From: Amycolatopsis bartoniae
GTDB lineage: Bacteria > Actinomycetota > Actinomycetes > Mycobacteriales > Pseudonocardiaceae
Reading direction: 5' to 3'
Assembly (NCBI RefSeq): GCF_014191255.1
Contig: NZ_JACHWH010000003.1
Coordinates: forward strand, 749,501 to 813,500
Length of the DNA stretch: 64,000 bases
Part shown: piece after piece, positions 8,823 through 16,516 of the stretch
Position numbering within the stretch: the first letter of the stretch is position 1
How the letters are laid out: each line of letters starts with the position of its first letter
The notes under the pieces: model-generated
Databases searched by the model: none
What the model was told of the DNA's origin: nothing
The model's input: the letters and a program-made list of their open reading frames with translations, nothing else
Translations under genes and position numbers: made by a program

Positions 8823-9563
8823 ATGGACATCAGCGGACGCACCGCACTGATCGTCGGCGGCACCACGGGAATCGGCCGCGGCCTCGCGCAGCGGTTCGTG
8901 GACGCCGGCAGCACCGTGGTCGTCGGTGGGCGCGACACCGGCCGGGTCGAGGGCCTCGAAACGGTCCGGGTCGACGTCACCGACCCGGCCTCCGTCCTCG
9001 CCGCCCGCGACGAGGTCCTCGCGAAGCATCCCGGCCTCGACCTCGTGGTGACGATGTCGGGCGTCATGCTCACCGAGGACCTGCGCGACCCCGGCCACAT
9101 CACCCAGGCCGAAGCCACCATCGCGGTCAACCTGCTGGGCACCATCCGGGTCATCGACGCGTTCACCCCGCACCTGACCGCCCGCGGCGCCGGCGACATC
9201 ATCACCGTCTCCTCCGGCATCGGCTTCGTGCCGTTCCCGCTCATGCCCACCTACGGCGCCTCGAAGGCCGCCGTGCACTCCTACACCGAGTCGCTCCGCG
9301 CGCACCTCGCCGGCACCGGGATCGCGGTCACCGAGCTCATCCCGCCGGCCGTCGCCACCGCCGGACAGGAGAAGCTCAACCCCCACGCCCTGCCGCTGGA
9401 CGGTTTCCTCGACGAGGTCATCGGGCTCCTCACCCGGAACCCGGCCCCGGACGAGATCGTCGTCGAACGTGCCAGGCCGCTGCGCCGGGCAGAGCACGAC
9501 GACACCTACGCCGAACTGCTGGCCGCGCGGTCCCGGGCGCTCGGCAACCTTCCCGGACGCTGA
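8823..9563 (+). CDS. Short-chain dehydrogenase/reductase (SDR)
   Basis: The 246-residue classical SDR has a cofactor motif GGTTGIGRG near residue 12, the VTMSGVM segment in the NNAG position and the catalytic YGASK motif near residue 141. Cofactor preference and substrate cannot be read off. The ATG follows an AGGA-like site after a 146-bp divergent spacer shared with the MmyB-type regulator, which probably represses it. The stop codon TGA lies inside direct repeat copy B, so the last residues may have been set by the insertion junction. Mobile origin is suggested by the bracketing repeats rather than by base composition. Confidence 0.85.
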   Translation: MDISGRTALIVGGTTGIGRGLAQRFVDAGSTVVVGGRDTGRVEGLETVRVDVTDPASVLAARDEVLAKHPGLDLVVTMSGVMLTEDLRDPGHITQAEATIAVNLLGTIRVIDAFTPHLTARGAGDIITVSSGIGFVPFPLMPTYGASKAAVHSYTESLRAHLAGTGIAVTELIPPAVATAGQEKLNPHALPLDGFLDEVIGLLTRNPAPDEIVVERARPLRRAEHDDTYAELLAARSRALGNLPGR

Positions 9564-9597
9564 GCCGCTACGGCATCGGCGACCGTAGTCAGGACAA
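9558..9597. repeat. Direct repeat copy B (beside cvnD)
   Basis: This segment repeats 7725-7766 with 39 of about 42 positions conserved; the only change is CG in place of GAA before TAGTCAGGACAAC. It supplies the stop of the SDR gene on the plus strand and the last codons plus stop of cvnD on the minus strand. The missing base would throw the hyuB frame out here, consistent with this being the non-functional copy. Confidence 0.9.
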
Positions 9598-10227
9598 CCG
9601 CAGTTCCAGTGACCGCTTGGTCGCCATGACGTGCTCGATCAGCGTGATGAGCACCTGCTTGGTCGACTCGCGGTCGCGGGCGTCGCACAGCAGGACCGGG
9701 ACGTGGTCGTCGAGCTCGATCGCGTCCCGGACCTCTTCCGTGCCGTAGCGGTAGGCGTCGTCGAAGCAGTTCACGCCCACCACGAACGGGATCCCGCGCC
9801 GCTCGAAGAAGTCGACCGCGGGGAAGCAGCTCTCCAGGCGGCGGGTGTCGGCCAGCACCACCGCGCCCAGCGCGCCGATCGCCAGCTCGTCCCACATGAA
9901 CCAGAACCGGTCCTGCCCCGGCGTGCCGAACAGGTACAGGATCAGCTCCGGGTTGATCGTGATGCGCCCGAAGTCCAGCGCGACCGTGGTGGTGGTCTTG
10001 CGCTCGACCCCGGTCAGGTCGTCGACCCCGGCGGACGCCGCGGTCAGCGCTTCCTCGGTGCGCAGCGGCGGCACCTCGCTGACCGAGCCGACCATCGTGG
10101 TCTTGCCGACGCCGAACCCGCCCGCGATGAGCAGCTTGAGCGTCATCGCGTTCAGGTTGCGCCGGTACTGCGGGAAACCCGGCGCCGCGCCGGGCTGCTG
10201 CAGCTGTCCTCGAACGGGGGAGTCCAC
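9589..10227 (-). CDS. cvnD: Conservon small GTPase-like ATP/GTP-binding protein (CvnD)
   Basis: The protein has about 212 residues, with P-loop GGFGVGKT, a DFGRI switch segment and GTPGQDRF (the DxxGQ-like G3 motif). CvnD proteins work with the histidine-kinase-like CvnA, roadblock CvnB and DUF742 CvnC in a membrane-proximal complex compared to eukaryotic GPCR signalling. GTG 10227 is chosen because it gives the usual short N-terminal tail. An ATG at 10263, overlapping the end of cvnC by 20 nt, is an alternative. It is the last gene of the conservon, and its final codons lie in direct repeat copy B. Confidence 0.87.
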   Translation of the reverse strand: MDSPVRGQLQQPGAAPGFPQYRRNLNAMTLKLLIAGGFGVGKTTMVGSVSEVPPLRTEEALTAASAGVDDLTGVERKTTTTVALDFGRITINPELILYLFGTPGQDRFWFMWDELAIGALGAVVLADTRRLESCFPAVDFFERRGIPFVVGVNCFDDAYRYGTEEVRDAIELDDHVPVLLCDARDRESTKQVLITLIEHVMATKRSLELRLS

Positions 10228-10243
10228 TGTGCTTGCCGCCCTA

Positions 10244-10615
10244 TCAGAGTCTGCGGATGCCATCGAGCACCGCCTGGAGGATGCGTTCGTCGGGGGCCGC
10301 GGTCATCGGGGACGCGCTGCGGAAGATCACGTGGTTCTGCTCGATCAGGTCCGCCAGCAGCACCTTCACGACCGGCAGCGGCAGGTCGAGGTACGCGGCG
10401 ACCTCGGCCACCGACAGCGGCTGCTGGCACAGGCGCACGACGCGCGCGTACTCCTGCGGCAGGTGCGCGGCGTCCATGATCGAGGTGACCGCGACCACGA
10501 GCGTGAGCAGGTCCAGCCCCAGTGTGTCGGTGCGGGTCCGGCCGCCGGTGACCGTGTAGGGCCGGACCAGCGGCCCGGCGGCGTCATCGAACCACGCCTC
10601 TTCCTCGGCTGTCAT
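10244..10615 (-). CDS. cvnC: Conservon DUF742 protein (CvnC)
   Basis: The 123-residue DUF742 protein carries the AGPLVRPYTVTGGRT signature near its N-terminus and a winged-helix-like body (PLSVAEVAAYLDLPLPVVKVLL). It is the third member of the conservon. Its ATG at 10615 overlaps the stop of a 10-codon ORF that itself overlaps the stop of a 28-residue ORF, so translation appears to be relayed from cvnB by three consecutive ATGA junctions. The 10-codon peptide (MSERKPDPRP) resembles the extended N-terminus of some DUF742 proteins, so an ancestral frameshift at the 5' end is possible. Confidence 0.88.
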   Translation of the reverse strand: MTAEEEAWFDDAAGPLVRPYTVTGGRTRTDTLGLDLLTLVVAVTSIMDAAHLPQEYARVVRLCQQPLSVAEVAAYLDLPLPVVKVLLADLIEQNHVIFRSASPMTAAPDERILQAVLDGIRRL

Positions 10616-10640
10616 GGCCGCGGGTCAGGCTTCCGCTCAC

Positions 10641-10727
10641 TCATGCGGCCTCCTGCCGGACGCGGCACGCCGCGACAGTGTTGTTGGCCGGCATGGCGCT
10701 CGATGATTCGCTCGCAAGCTCACTCAT
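10641..10727 (-). CDS. 28-residue ORF between cvnB and cvnC
   Basis: The start ATG (10727-10725) overlaps the cvnB stop, and its TGA (10643-10641) overlaps the ATG of a further 10-codon ORF (10644-10612) that ends on the cvnC start. The peptide is Ser/Ala-rich with one cysteine and no recognisable domain. It may be a translated coupling peptide, or debris of a small duplication: the words ATGAGTGAGC recur at both ORF starts. Nothing in its composition proves that it is a functional protein. Confidence 0.35.
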   Translation of the reverse strand: MSELASESSSAMPANNTVAACRVRQEAA

Positions 10728-11128
10728 GCGTGCTCCACCCGCGGAGCGGCCGAAAGCACCGCCCCGACCCGCTTGACCATCATGTTCATCGCGTAGGCGA
10801 CCAGCCCCATGTCGGCCTCCTCGCTGGTCAGCAGCGCCAGGCAGGCGCCGTAACCGGCGGCGGTGACGAACAGGAACGCGTGGTCCATCTCCACGACCGT
10901 CTGGCGCACCTGGCCACCGCCGAAATGCCTGCCGGTGCCCTTCGCGAGGCTCTGGAACGCCGAGGCGACGGCCGAGAGGTGCTCGCCGTCCTCCTCGGTG
11001 AGGTTCGACGAGCGGCCGATGAGCAACCCGTCCGCGGACAGCACCACGGCCCGGTCCGCCCCGGCGACCTGCTGGAGCAAGTCGTCGAGCAACCAGTCCA
11101 GTTCGTTCAAGCCGGGAGTGGCCATCAT
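10724..11128 (-). CDS. cvnB: Conservon roadblock/LC7 domain protein (CvnB)
   Basis: The 134-residue roadblock/LC7 fold protein has a LDWLLDDLLQQVAG start and an ADRAVVLSADGLLIG strand-turn-strand typical of CvnB. These proteins are thought to modulate the CvnD GTPase and to sit between it and the CvnA kinase-like protein. The ATG at 11128 overlaps the cvnA stop (ATGATG; a second ATG follows immediately). The downstream stop overlaps a tiny ORF start. Its place in a four-gene conservon makes the assignment firm. Confidence 0.9.
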   Translation of the reverse strand: MMATPGLNELDWLLDDLLQQVAGADRAVVLSADGLLIGRSSNLTEEDGEHLSAVASAFQSLAKGTGRHFGGGQVRQTVVEMDHAFLFVTAAGYGACLALLTSEEADMGLVAYAMNMMVKRVGAVLSAAPRVEHA

Positions 11129-13674
11129 CTGCGCTCTCCAAAGAAATCGGTGGCGGCTGGGTCGGTGTCGCGGGCCCGCCGCGTCCCCTGCTGGAACGAG
11201 GCGAGCCTGCTACGGGCCAGGTCGGGATCTTCCCGCGGCTCGTACGACGAGGGAGCCTCGTAGGGCACCTCGTCGGTGCGCAGCTGGGGCGCCAGGTTCT
11301 GCTGGCGCCGCCGGCGCGGCAGCTGGGGGCGGTCCGGCGACAGCGGTCCCTGCTGCGGCCGGGACCGGGTGTCCTGCGGAGCGCGGTTCTCCTGCGGCGG
11401 CCGGGCGGGCTGCGGCGCGGCCCGGTGCTGCCCCGTCCTGCCCTGCGGCTGCTGCGGCTCACGGGGCTGCTGCTGTTCGTACCGCGGCTCGCGCTGCGGC
11501 CGGAACAGGTCGACCCGCCCGCCGTTGCCGTTCCCGTTGCTCCCGGCGGCGTCGACCTGTGCCTGCGCCTGGGCGAGCGAACCGGCGACCTGGCGCGCGG
11601 TCTCCTCCGCCGACGGCACCGCCTGCGGGCGGCGCACGGGCAGGCTCGGGTGGCTCGCCGTCTGCCCCTGCGAGGGCACGGGCGCCGCCGGCTCGGGCTC
11701 GTCGGCCAGCGGGACCGGTGTCAGCAGCTCCGAGCGGACCAGCACGATCGCCCGCGTGCCGCCGTAGGCCGACGGCCGCAGCGTCACCGAGATGCCGTGG
11801 CGCGACGCCAGCCGGGCGACCACGAACAGGCCGAGGCGGGGCTCCTGCGACAGCGCCATCACGCCGAAGTCCGGCGGGTCGGCGAGCATCGCGTTCAGCT
11901 CGTCGATCTGCTCGGGCTCCATGCCCAGGCCCTGGTCCTCGATCTCCAGCACCACACCGCGGCCGACGACGTCACCCCACACCTCGACGCGCGACTGCGG
12001 CGGCGAGAACGACGTGGCGTTGTCGATCAGCTCGGCGAGCAGGTGGATCAGGTCGGCGACCACCGGGCCGTTCACCGCGACGGCGGGCATCTTGCCGACG
12101 TTGACGCGGGCGTAGTCCTCGGTCTCCGCCGTGGCGCCTCGGATCAGGTCCGCCAGCGCGACCGGGTTGCGCCACTGCCTGCCCGGCCGCTCGCCGCCGA
12201 GGATGATCAGGTTCTCGGCGTTGCGGCGGGCACGCGTGGACAGGTGGTCGAGCTTGAACAGCAGGTCGAGCTGGTCGGGGTCCTCCTGCTTGCGCTCGGC
12301 CTCGTCGAGGGCCTTGAGCTGCCGGTGCACGAGCACCTGGCTGCGGTGGGCGATGTTGAGGAAGACCTTGCTGGTGCCCTCGCGGGTCTTGGCCTCGTCG
12401 ACGGCCGCGGCGACGGCGGTCTGCTGCGCCTTGTTGAACGCGTCGGCGACCTGCCCGATCTCGTCCTCGCCGTGGTCGAGGAAGGACATCTCGGTCTCGA
12501 GGTCGACGTCCTCGCCGTTGCGGACCCGGCCCACCAGGTCCGGCAGCTGCGTGTCGGCCATCTCCAGGGTTTCCTCGCGCAGCCGGTGCAACCGCCGCAC
12601 GAGCCTGCTCGACATCCGCCACGCGATGATCGTCACGAGCAGCGCCAGGATGATCGCGGCCGCGCCGGCGGCGATGGCCGTGACCAGCATCTGGTTGCCG
12701 GTGTCGATCTCGACGTTGGTGGCGTTGGTGCTCTGCTGGATGTAGAGGTTCATCAGCGCGCCGGCGACCTGTGTGCTCGCGGCCTGCCACTGCTGCGCCG
12801 TCACGCCCGCGGGCAGGCTGCGGTGGTTGCCGTCGATGATCGACTTCTCGACGCTCGTGACGGTCGCCCACGCCGGGCTCGCCTTGAGCGCGCTGTACTG
12901 CTGCGCGACCGTCGGGATCATCTCGGGCACCGCGTTGTCGAACCCGGCGTGGTAGGCGCCGGTGGTCGCGATGAACGCGCTGAACTCGTCGTCGGACAGG
13001 CCGCCGTTGGCGATCCCGCCCGAGGCCAGTGCGACGCTGCGCGCCATCTGGTCGGCCGCCACGAACAGCGGCATCGCCGTGGCCCGCAGGTACGCGGTCT
13101 TCGCGTCCGGCGTGCCCTCGGCGACGCCCAGCAGGCCGTCGGTGTAGGTGTCGAGGATCCGGTTGTAGAACGTGTACGCGTCCAGCAGCGAGACCTGGTG
13201 CGCGTCGACCTTCGCGCGGAACTCCGGCAGCTGCGCCAGGTTCGCCGCGGTCTGGTTGATGCTCGCCTGCACCCGCGGCGGCGCCTGGTCGTAGAGGCCG
13301 GACAGGTTCTGCGCCTGTCCCGCGCCGGTGCTGTCGGTCTTCGCGCGGACCTGCGCGAGCTGGGGCTGCACCGAGCCGTTCGTCGCCAGGTCGGTGAGCG
13401 TGAGCTGGCGCTCCTGCTGCACCGAGGCGAAGAACTGCACGGCGATCGTGGCCGAGTCGTGCACCTTGCTGATGAACGTCCGCGCGGCGACCGCGTTGTA
13501 CAGCAGGTATCCCGCGAGTGCGACGCCGGCCACCAGCAGCGCGATGCTGGGCACGAAGGCGATCGACAGCACCCTCGTCCGGATCGAAGCACGTCCCTTG
13601 CGTGGTCCGAAGTTTTTCTTCAAGGCTCCTGAGGGCCTTCCCGCATCCGTTGTGACTGGCCAGGGCCCCCGCAC
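11125..13674 (-). CDS. cvnA: Conservon sensor histidine-kinase-like protein with nitrate/nitrite-sensing-type domain (CvnA)
   Basis: The 849-residue membrane protein has a cytoplasmic start, a first transmembrane helix at about 37-57, a large extracytoplasmic helical region of the nitrate/nitrite-sensing (NIT) type, and a second transmembrane helix at about 330-352. A HAMP-like segment and an HATPase domain (LIDNATSFSPPQS, DQGLGM, RLGLFVVARLA) follow, then a long Pro/Gln/Arg-rich disordered tail. The canonical phospho-acceptor histidine box is not evident, as usual for CvnA. It starts at GTG 13674. A good promoter (TTGACT, 17 nt, TAATCT) lies 55-83 bp upstream. It heads the cvnABCD operon, whose members form one signalling complex. 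Confidence 0.9.
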   Translation of the reverse strand: MRGPWPVTTDAGRPSGALKKNFGPRKGRASIRTRVLSIAFVPSIALLVAGVALAGYLLYNAVAARTFISKVHDSATIAVQFFASVQQERQLTLTDLATNGSVQPQLAQVRAKTDSTGAGQAQNLSGLYDQAPPRVQASINQTAANLAQLPEFRAKVDAHQVSLLDAYTFYNRILDTYTDGLLGVAEGTPDAKTAYLRATAMPLFVAADQMARSVALASGGIANGGLSDDEFSAFIATTGAYHAGFDNAVPEMIPTVAQQYSALKASPAWATVTSVEKSIIDGNHRSLPAGVTAQQWQAASTQVAGALMNLYIQQSTNATNVEIDTGNQMLVTAIAAGAAAIILALLVTIIAWRMSSRLVRRLHRLREETLEMADTQLPDLVGRVRNGEDVDLETEMSFLDHGEDEIGQVADAFNKAQQTAVAAAVDEAKTREGTSKVFLNIAHRSQVLVHRQLKALDEAERKQEDPDQLDLLFKLDHLSTRARRNAENLIILGGERPGRQWRNPVALADLIRGATAETEDYARVNVGKMPAVAVNGPVVADLIHLLAELIDNATSFSPPQSRVEVWGDVVGRGVVLEIEDQGLGMEPEQIDELNAMLADPPDFGVMALSQEPRLGLFVVARLASRHGISVTLRPSAYGGTRAIVLVRSELLTPVPLADEPEPAAPVPSQGQTASHPSLPVRRPQAVPSAEETARQVAGSLAQAQAQVDAAGSNGNGNGGRVDLFRPQREPRYEQQQPREPQQPQGRTGQHRAAPQPARPPQENRAPQDTRSRPQQGPLSPDRPQLPRRRRQQNLAPQLRTDEVPYEAPSSYEPREDPDLARSRLASFQQGTRRARDTDPAATDFFGERR

Positions 13675-13728
13675 CCAGTTGACATGTGGCGCCCGGGGCG
13701 ACCGGTCCGGCCTCCTCAGCGCCTGAGC

Positions 13729-13757
13729 AGATTAATCGGGCTGCAACTCTGAGTCAA
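13729..13757 (-). promoter_or_regulatory. Sigma-70-type promoter of the conservon
   Basis: On the minus strand, TTGACT (13757-13752) and TAATCT (13734-13729) are separated by exactly 17 nt. They lie 55 bp upstream of the cvnA GTG, in a comparatively AT-richer 209-bp spacer. This is the closest match to a housekeeping promoter I found in the window. The rest of the spacer up to 13883 holds no gene. Confidence 0.65.
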
Positions 13758-13883
13758 CATCGCGCGTCCATTCAGCCCAATGTGGCTCTTGACATCGGAG
13801 CCGAGCCCTGTCACAAATTGTGGATCTTCCTGCGAGACATGATACCCGTTCATGTATTTGGCCCTCTTGCAGGGGAATGGCGG

Positions 13884-15419
13884 TCAGCCCCTGCCGGGCA
13901 CCCAGAGTGACGCCAGGGAGTAACACAGCACGTGGAGGGCGAGCCGGCGCGCCGGATCGTCGAACACCAGGCCCAGCTCCTTCGCCCGCGCCACCCGCGA
14001 AAGCACGGTGTTGCGGTGCACGCCGAGGCGGGCCGACGCCTGGCTGAGCGAACCGCCGCAGTCGAGCACGGCGAGCACGGTGTCCACCAGCGCCTCGCGG
14101 TCGCGGGCGCCCATGAGGTCGGCCAGGCACAGGTCGGCGACCTCCGCGATCCGTGCCCGCGGCAGCCACGCGAGCGCGGCGCGGGCACCCACCTGGTCGA
14201 ACCACTGCACCGAGCCGGGGCCGCCGTCGCGGGCGACGTGCGCCGCCAGCCGCGCCTCGGTGACCGACCGCATGAGGCCCGGCACCCCGGCGTGCGCGCC
14301 ACCGACGCCCAGGACGAGGCCGTGGTCCGTGGCCGCGCGGGCCAGTGCCGTCAGTGCCCGGCGCATTCCGGCGGTGTCGTCGTTTCCGGAATCTTCGGAA
14401 TCTTCGGGGTCTTCGGGGATGTTCTGCCACGACAGCCAGCCGTCGGAGTCGGCGACCAGGGGCCAGTCCGGGCGGGTGCGCTGCCAGAACGCGCGCACCA
14501 GCTGCGTCAGTTCGTCGGCGGGCACGCCGTGCACCGGGGACAGCCACAGCGCGCGGTTGCGGCCCTCCACCCGCCAGCCCAGCTCACCCGTCCACGAGGG
14601 CACGTCCACGTCGGCCGGAGGTGGCGCGGTCGCCGCGGGCTCGGTGGCGAGCCGCCGCAGGAGCCCGAACGCGGCCTGCTCCTGCGCGGCCTGCGCCGAG
14701 CTGTTCATCCGGGTCTGCGCCCACGCCGCGAGCAACGGCAGGCGGGCCAGGCGCAGCACGGACTCCACGTGCGCCGCCGAGCCCGCGCTCTTCGCCGGCA
14801 CCGCGGCCACCAGCTCCGCCCACGGTCGTCCCGCCGCCTGGATCTCCACCCGCACCCGGGTCGTGTCCGGGCGCTCCTCCGCCGCCGCGGCCCGCCCGCC
14901 CGCGACCGCGCCGCCGACCAGCAGCGCGACCGGCACCGGTGTGAGCTCGCTGTTGAGCACACCCAGGACCCCGCGGAGGCTCGACTGCTCCGCGAGCCGT
15001 TCCGCGCACAGCGCGACCCGCAGCGCACGGGCCGCCTGCGGCGCGCTGACCTGCCCGGCGAGGGTGAGCGCGACGTCCACCGGCTCGTCGGAGATGACCA
15101 GCAGCGCGATCCCGAGCCGGTCGGCGAGCACGGCACTGGACGGGCTCATCGCCGCCTGCGGGACCACGACCGCGGAGACGTTGCGCTCCCACCCGGCGTG
15201 CAGCGCCGCGGCCAGCGCCCAGCCGCCGGTCGCGGCGTCGTCGTGCAGCACCACGAGCGAGTGCGGGGCCGCGCGGTGCAGCCGGTCGAAGGTCTGGGCG
15301 AGCACCACCTCGTGCACCGCGCGGGCCGGGTCGGGCAGGTGCACGGCCTTCGCGCGGGCGAGCGGGTCGACGCGCAGCAGCTCGGCGAGCACCAGTGGGT
15401 CCAGCGGCGGGCGGCTCAT
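13884..15419 (-). CDS. PucR/CdaR-type transcriptional regulator
   Basis: The 511-residue protein ends in the PucR C-terminal helix-turn-helix (GGSLSQASARLGVHRNTVLSRV, about 455-476), the family hallmark, preceded by a GGDEF-like diverged domain. The N-terminal half resembles the purine-catabolism PucR-type sensor region. A Glu/Asp-rich linker (EDPEDSEDSGNDD) near residue 340 is encoded by short repeats. Its ATG overlaps the stop of the DUF917 gene, so it is the last gene of the 18.7-to-13.9 kb minus-strand run. Regulators of this class often control purine, allantoin or amino-acid catabolism, in keeping with the surrounding hydantoinase-like genes. The effector is not known. Confidence 0.82.
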   Translation of the reverse strand: MSRPPLDPLVLAELLRVDPLARAKAVHLPDPARAVHEVVLAQTFDRLHRAAPHSLVVLHDDAATGGWALAAALHAGWERNVSAVVVPQAAMSPSSAVLADRLGIALLVISDEPVDVALTLAGQVSAPQAARALRVALCAERLAEQSSLRGVLGVLNSELTPVPVALLVGGAVAGGRAAAAEERPDTTRVRVEIQAAGRPWAELVAAVPAKSAGSAAHVESVLRLARLPLLAAWAQTRMNSSAQAAQEQAAFGLLRRLATEPAATAPPPADVDVPSWTGELGWRVEGRNRALWLSPVHGVPADELTQLVRAFWQRTRPDWPLVADSDGWLSWQNIPEDPEDSEDSGNDDTAGMRRALTALARAATDHGLVLGVGGAHAGVPGLMRSVTEARLAAHVARDGGPGSVQWFDQVGARAALAWLPRARIAEVADLCLADLMGARDREALVDTVLAVLDCGGSLSQASARLGVHRNTVLSRVARAKELGLVFDDPARRLALHVLCYSLASLWVPGRG

Positions 15420-16516
15420 CGGCGCCTCGGGTGGGCCAGCGGGATCCCGTGCGAGGCCGGGCCGACCATGGCCAGCCCCTCGGCCGAGTACCAGACCGCG
15501 TCGGCGGGCATCACCAGCACGTCCACCAGGTCACCGGGCTCCAGGCTGTCCAGTGTGGACAGTTCGCCGTGCAGCACGTCGACGAGGCAGATCAGGTCCG
15601 GCGCGGCGGCCGCGAGCGCGCCGTCGGCGAACACGGCGACGACCTCGCTGCGCAGCTCCAGCCGCAGCAGCCTGCCCTGCCCGCCCAGCTCGTCGACCAC
15701 CACCGTCGACGGGTGCGCGGGGATGGTCACGTCGGCCGGGCGGCTCAGGTGCTCCAGCTCGACGATGCGCCCGCGTCCGATCCGGCGGCAGCCGGTGACG
15801 GCGGCGAGCCGGGCGACCAGCACGTCCGGATCGCTCGACTCCAGCAGCAGCCGTCCGACGTTGACCAGCCGCGACACCGTGCCGGTGAGCGCGCCGCGGC
15901 GCAGCTCGCCGGTCGTGGTGGGGTACGCGGCCAGCGCCGCCCAGCCGCCGACGACGTCCACATTGGACCGCAGCAGCGTGTCGGCGCGGGCCGGGTCGGG
16001 CACGGTGATCGCGACGTTCTCCCCGGTGGCGCCCCGGATCACCAGCGGGGTGGGGGACAGCCCGGCCAGGTGCATCGCGGTGTGGTGGATCAGCGCGAAC
16101 GTCCGGCCCATCCCGTCGGCGTCGATCAGCGGCACGTCCAGCTGCGAGGCCGCGGCCAGCGGGGCGAGCGCGCTCACCGTCGCCGCCGCGAGCGGGTAGA
16201 CGGCCTCGAACCGGCGCCGCGTCAGGCGTTCCAGCTCGCGCACGGCGAGGGCGAACTCGTCACCGGACGGCGGCAGGTCCGCCAGCGCCGCGCCCGAGCC
16301 GATCACGCAGAGGGCGGCGCAGCGGGTCTCCGGGGCGAGCGCGTCCGGCCGCACGAGCGTCACCGGGCCGTTGCGCTCCAGCAGGTTCGTGGTCCACGCC
16401 TGCAGCGTGGTCTTCTCCGGGGCGACGGCGGGGGAGTAGAACTTCGCGCCCTCGTAGAGCGCGGCGACGTCGTCGGCGGTGATCGTGGTGGCGGCACCGA
16501 CGTAGCGGGTGGTCAT
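15416..16516 (-). CDS. DUF917 family protein (S-methyl-thiohydantoin desulfurase-like)
   Basis: The 366-residue protein matches the DUF917 family: an opening around TADDVAALYEGAKFY, a DADGMGRTF motif near residue 127 and a C-terminal beta-rich half. One characterised branch acts on thiohydantoins; others are uncharacterised but nearly always sit beside hydantoinase-A-like genes, as here. The ATG at 16516 overlaps the stop of the HyuA-like gene (ATGA), and its own stop overlaps the PucR ATG. The true substrate is unknown. Context with an ABC importer and a second HyuAB suggests a cyclic amide or urea-type compound. Confidence 0.8.
   Translation of the reverse strand: MTTRYVGAATTITADDVAALYEGAKFYSPAVAPEKTTLQAWTTNLLERNGPVTLVRPDALAPETRCAALCVIGSGAALADLPPSGDEFALAVRELERLTRRRFEAVYPLAAATVSALAPLAAASQLDVPLIDADGMGRTFALIHHTAMHLAGLSPTPLVIRGATGENVAITVPDPARADTLLRSNVDVVGGWAALAAYPTTTGELRRGALTGTVSRLVNVGRLLLESSDPDVLVARLAAVTGCRRIGRGRIVELEHLSRPADVTIPAHPSTVVVDELGGQGRLLRLELRSEVVAVFADGALAAAAPDLICLVDVLHGELSTLDSLEPGDLVDVLVMPADAVWYSAEGLAMVGPASHGIPLAHPRRR

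Noticed and set aside
7725-9597. Classical insertion sequence or transposon
   Set aside because: No transposase and no terminal inverted repeats, and the flanking direct repeat is far longer than usual target duplications.
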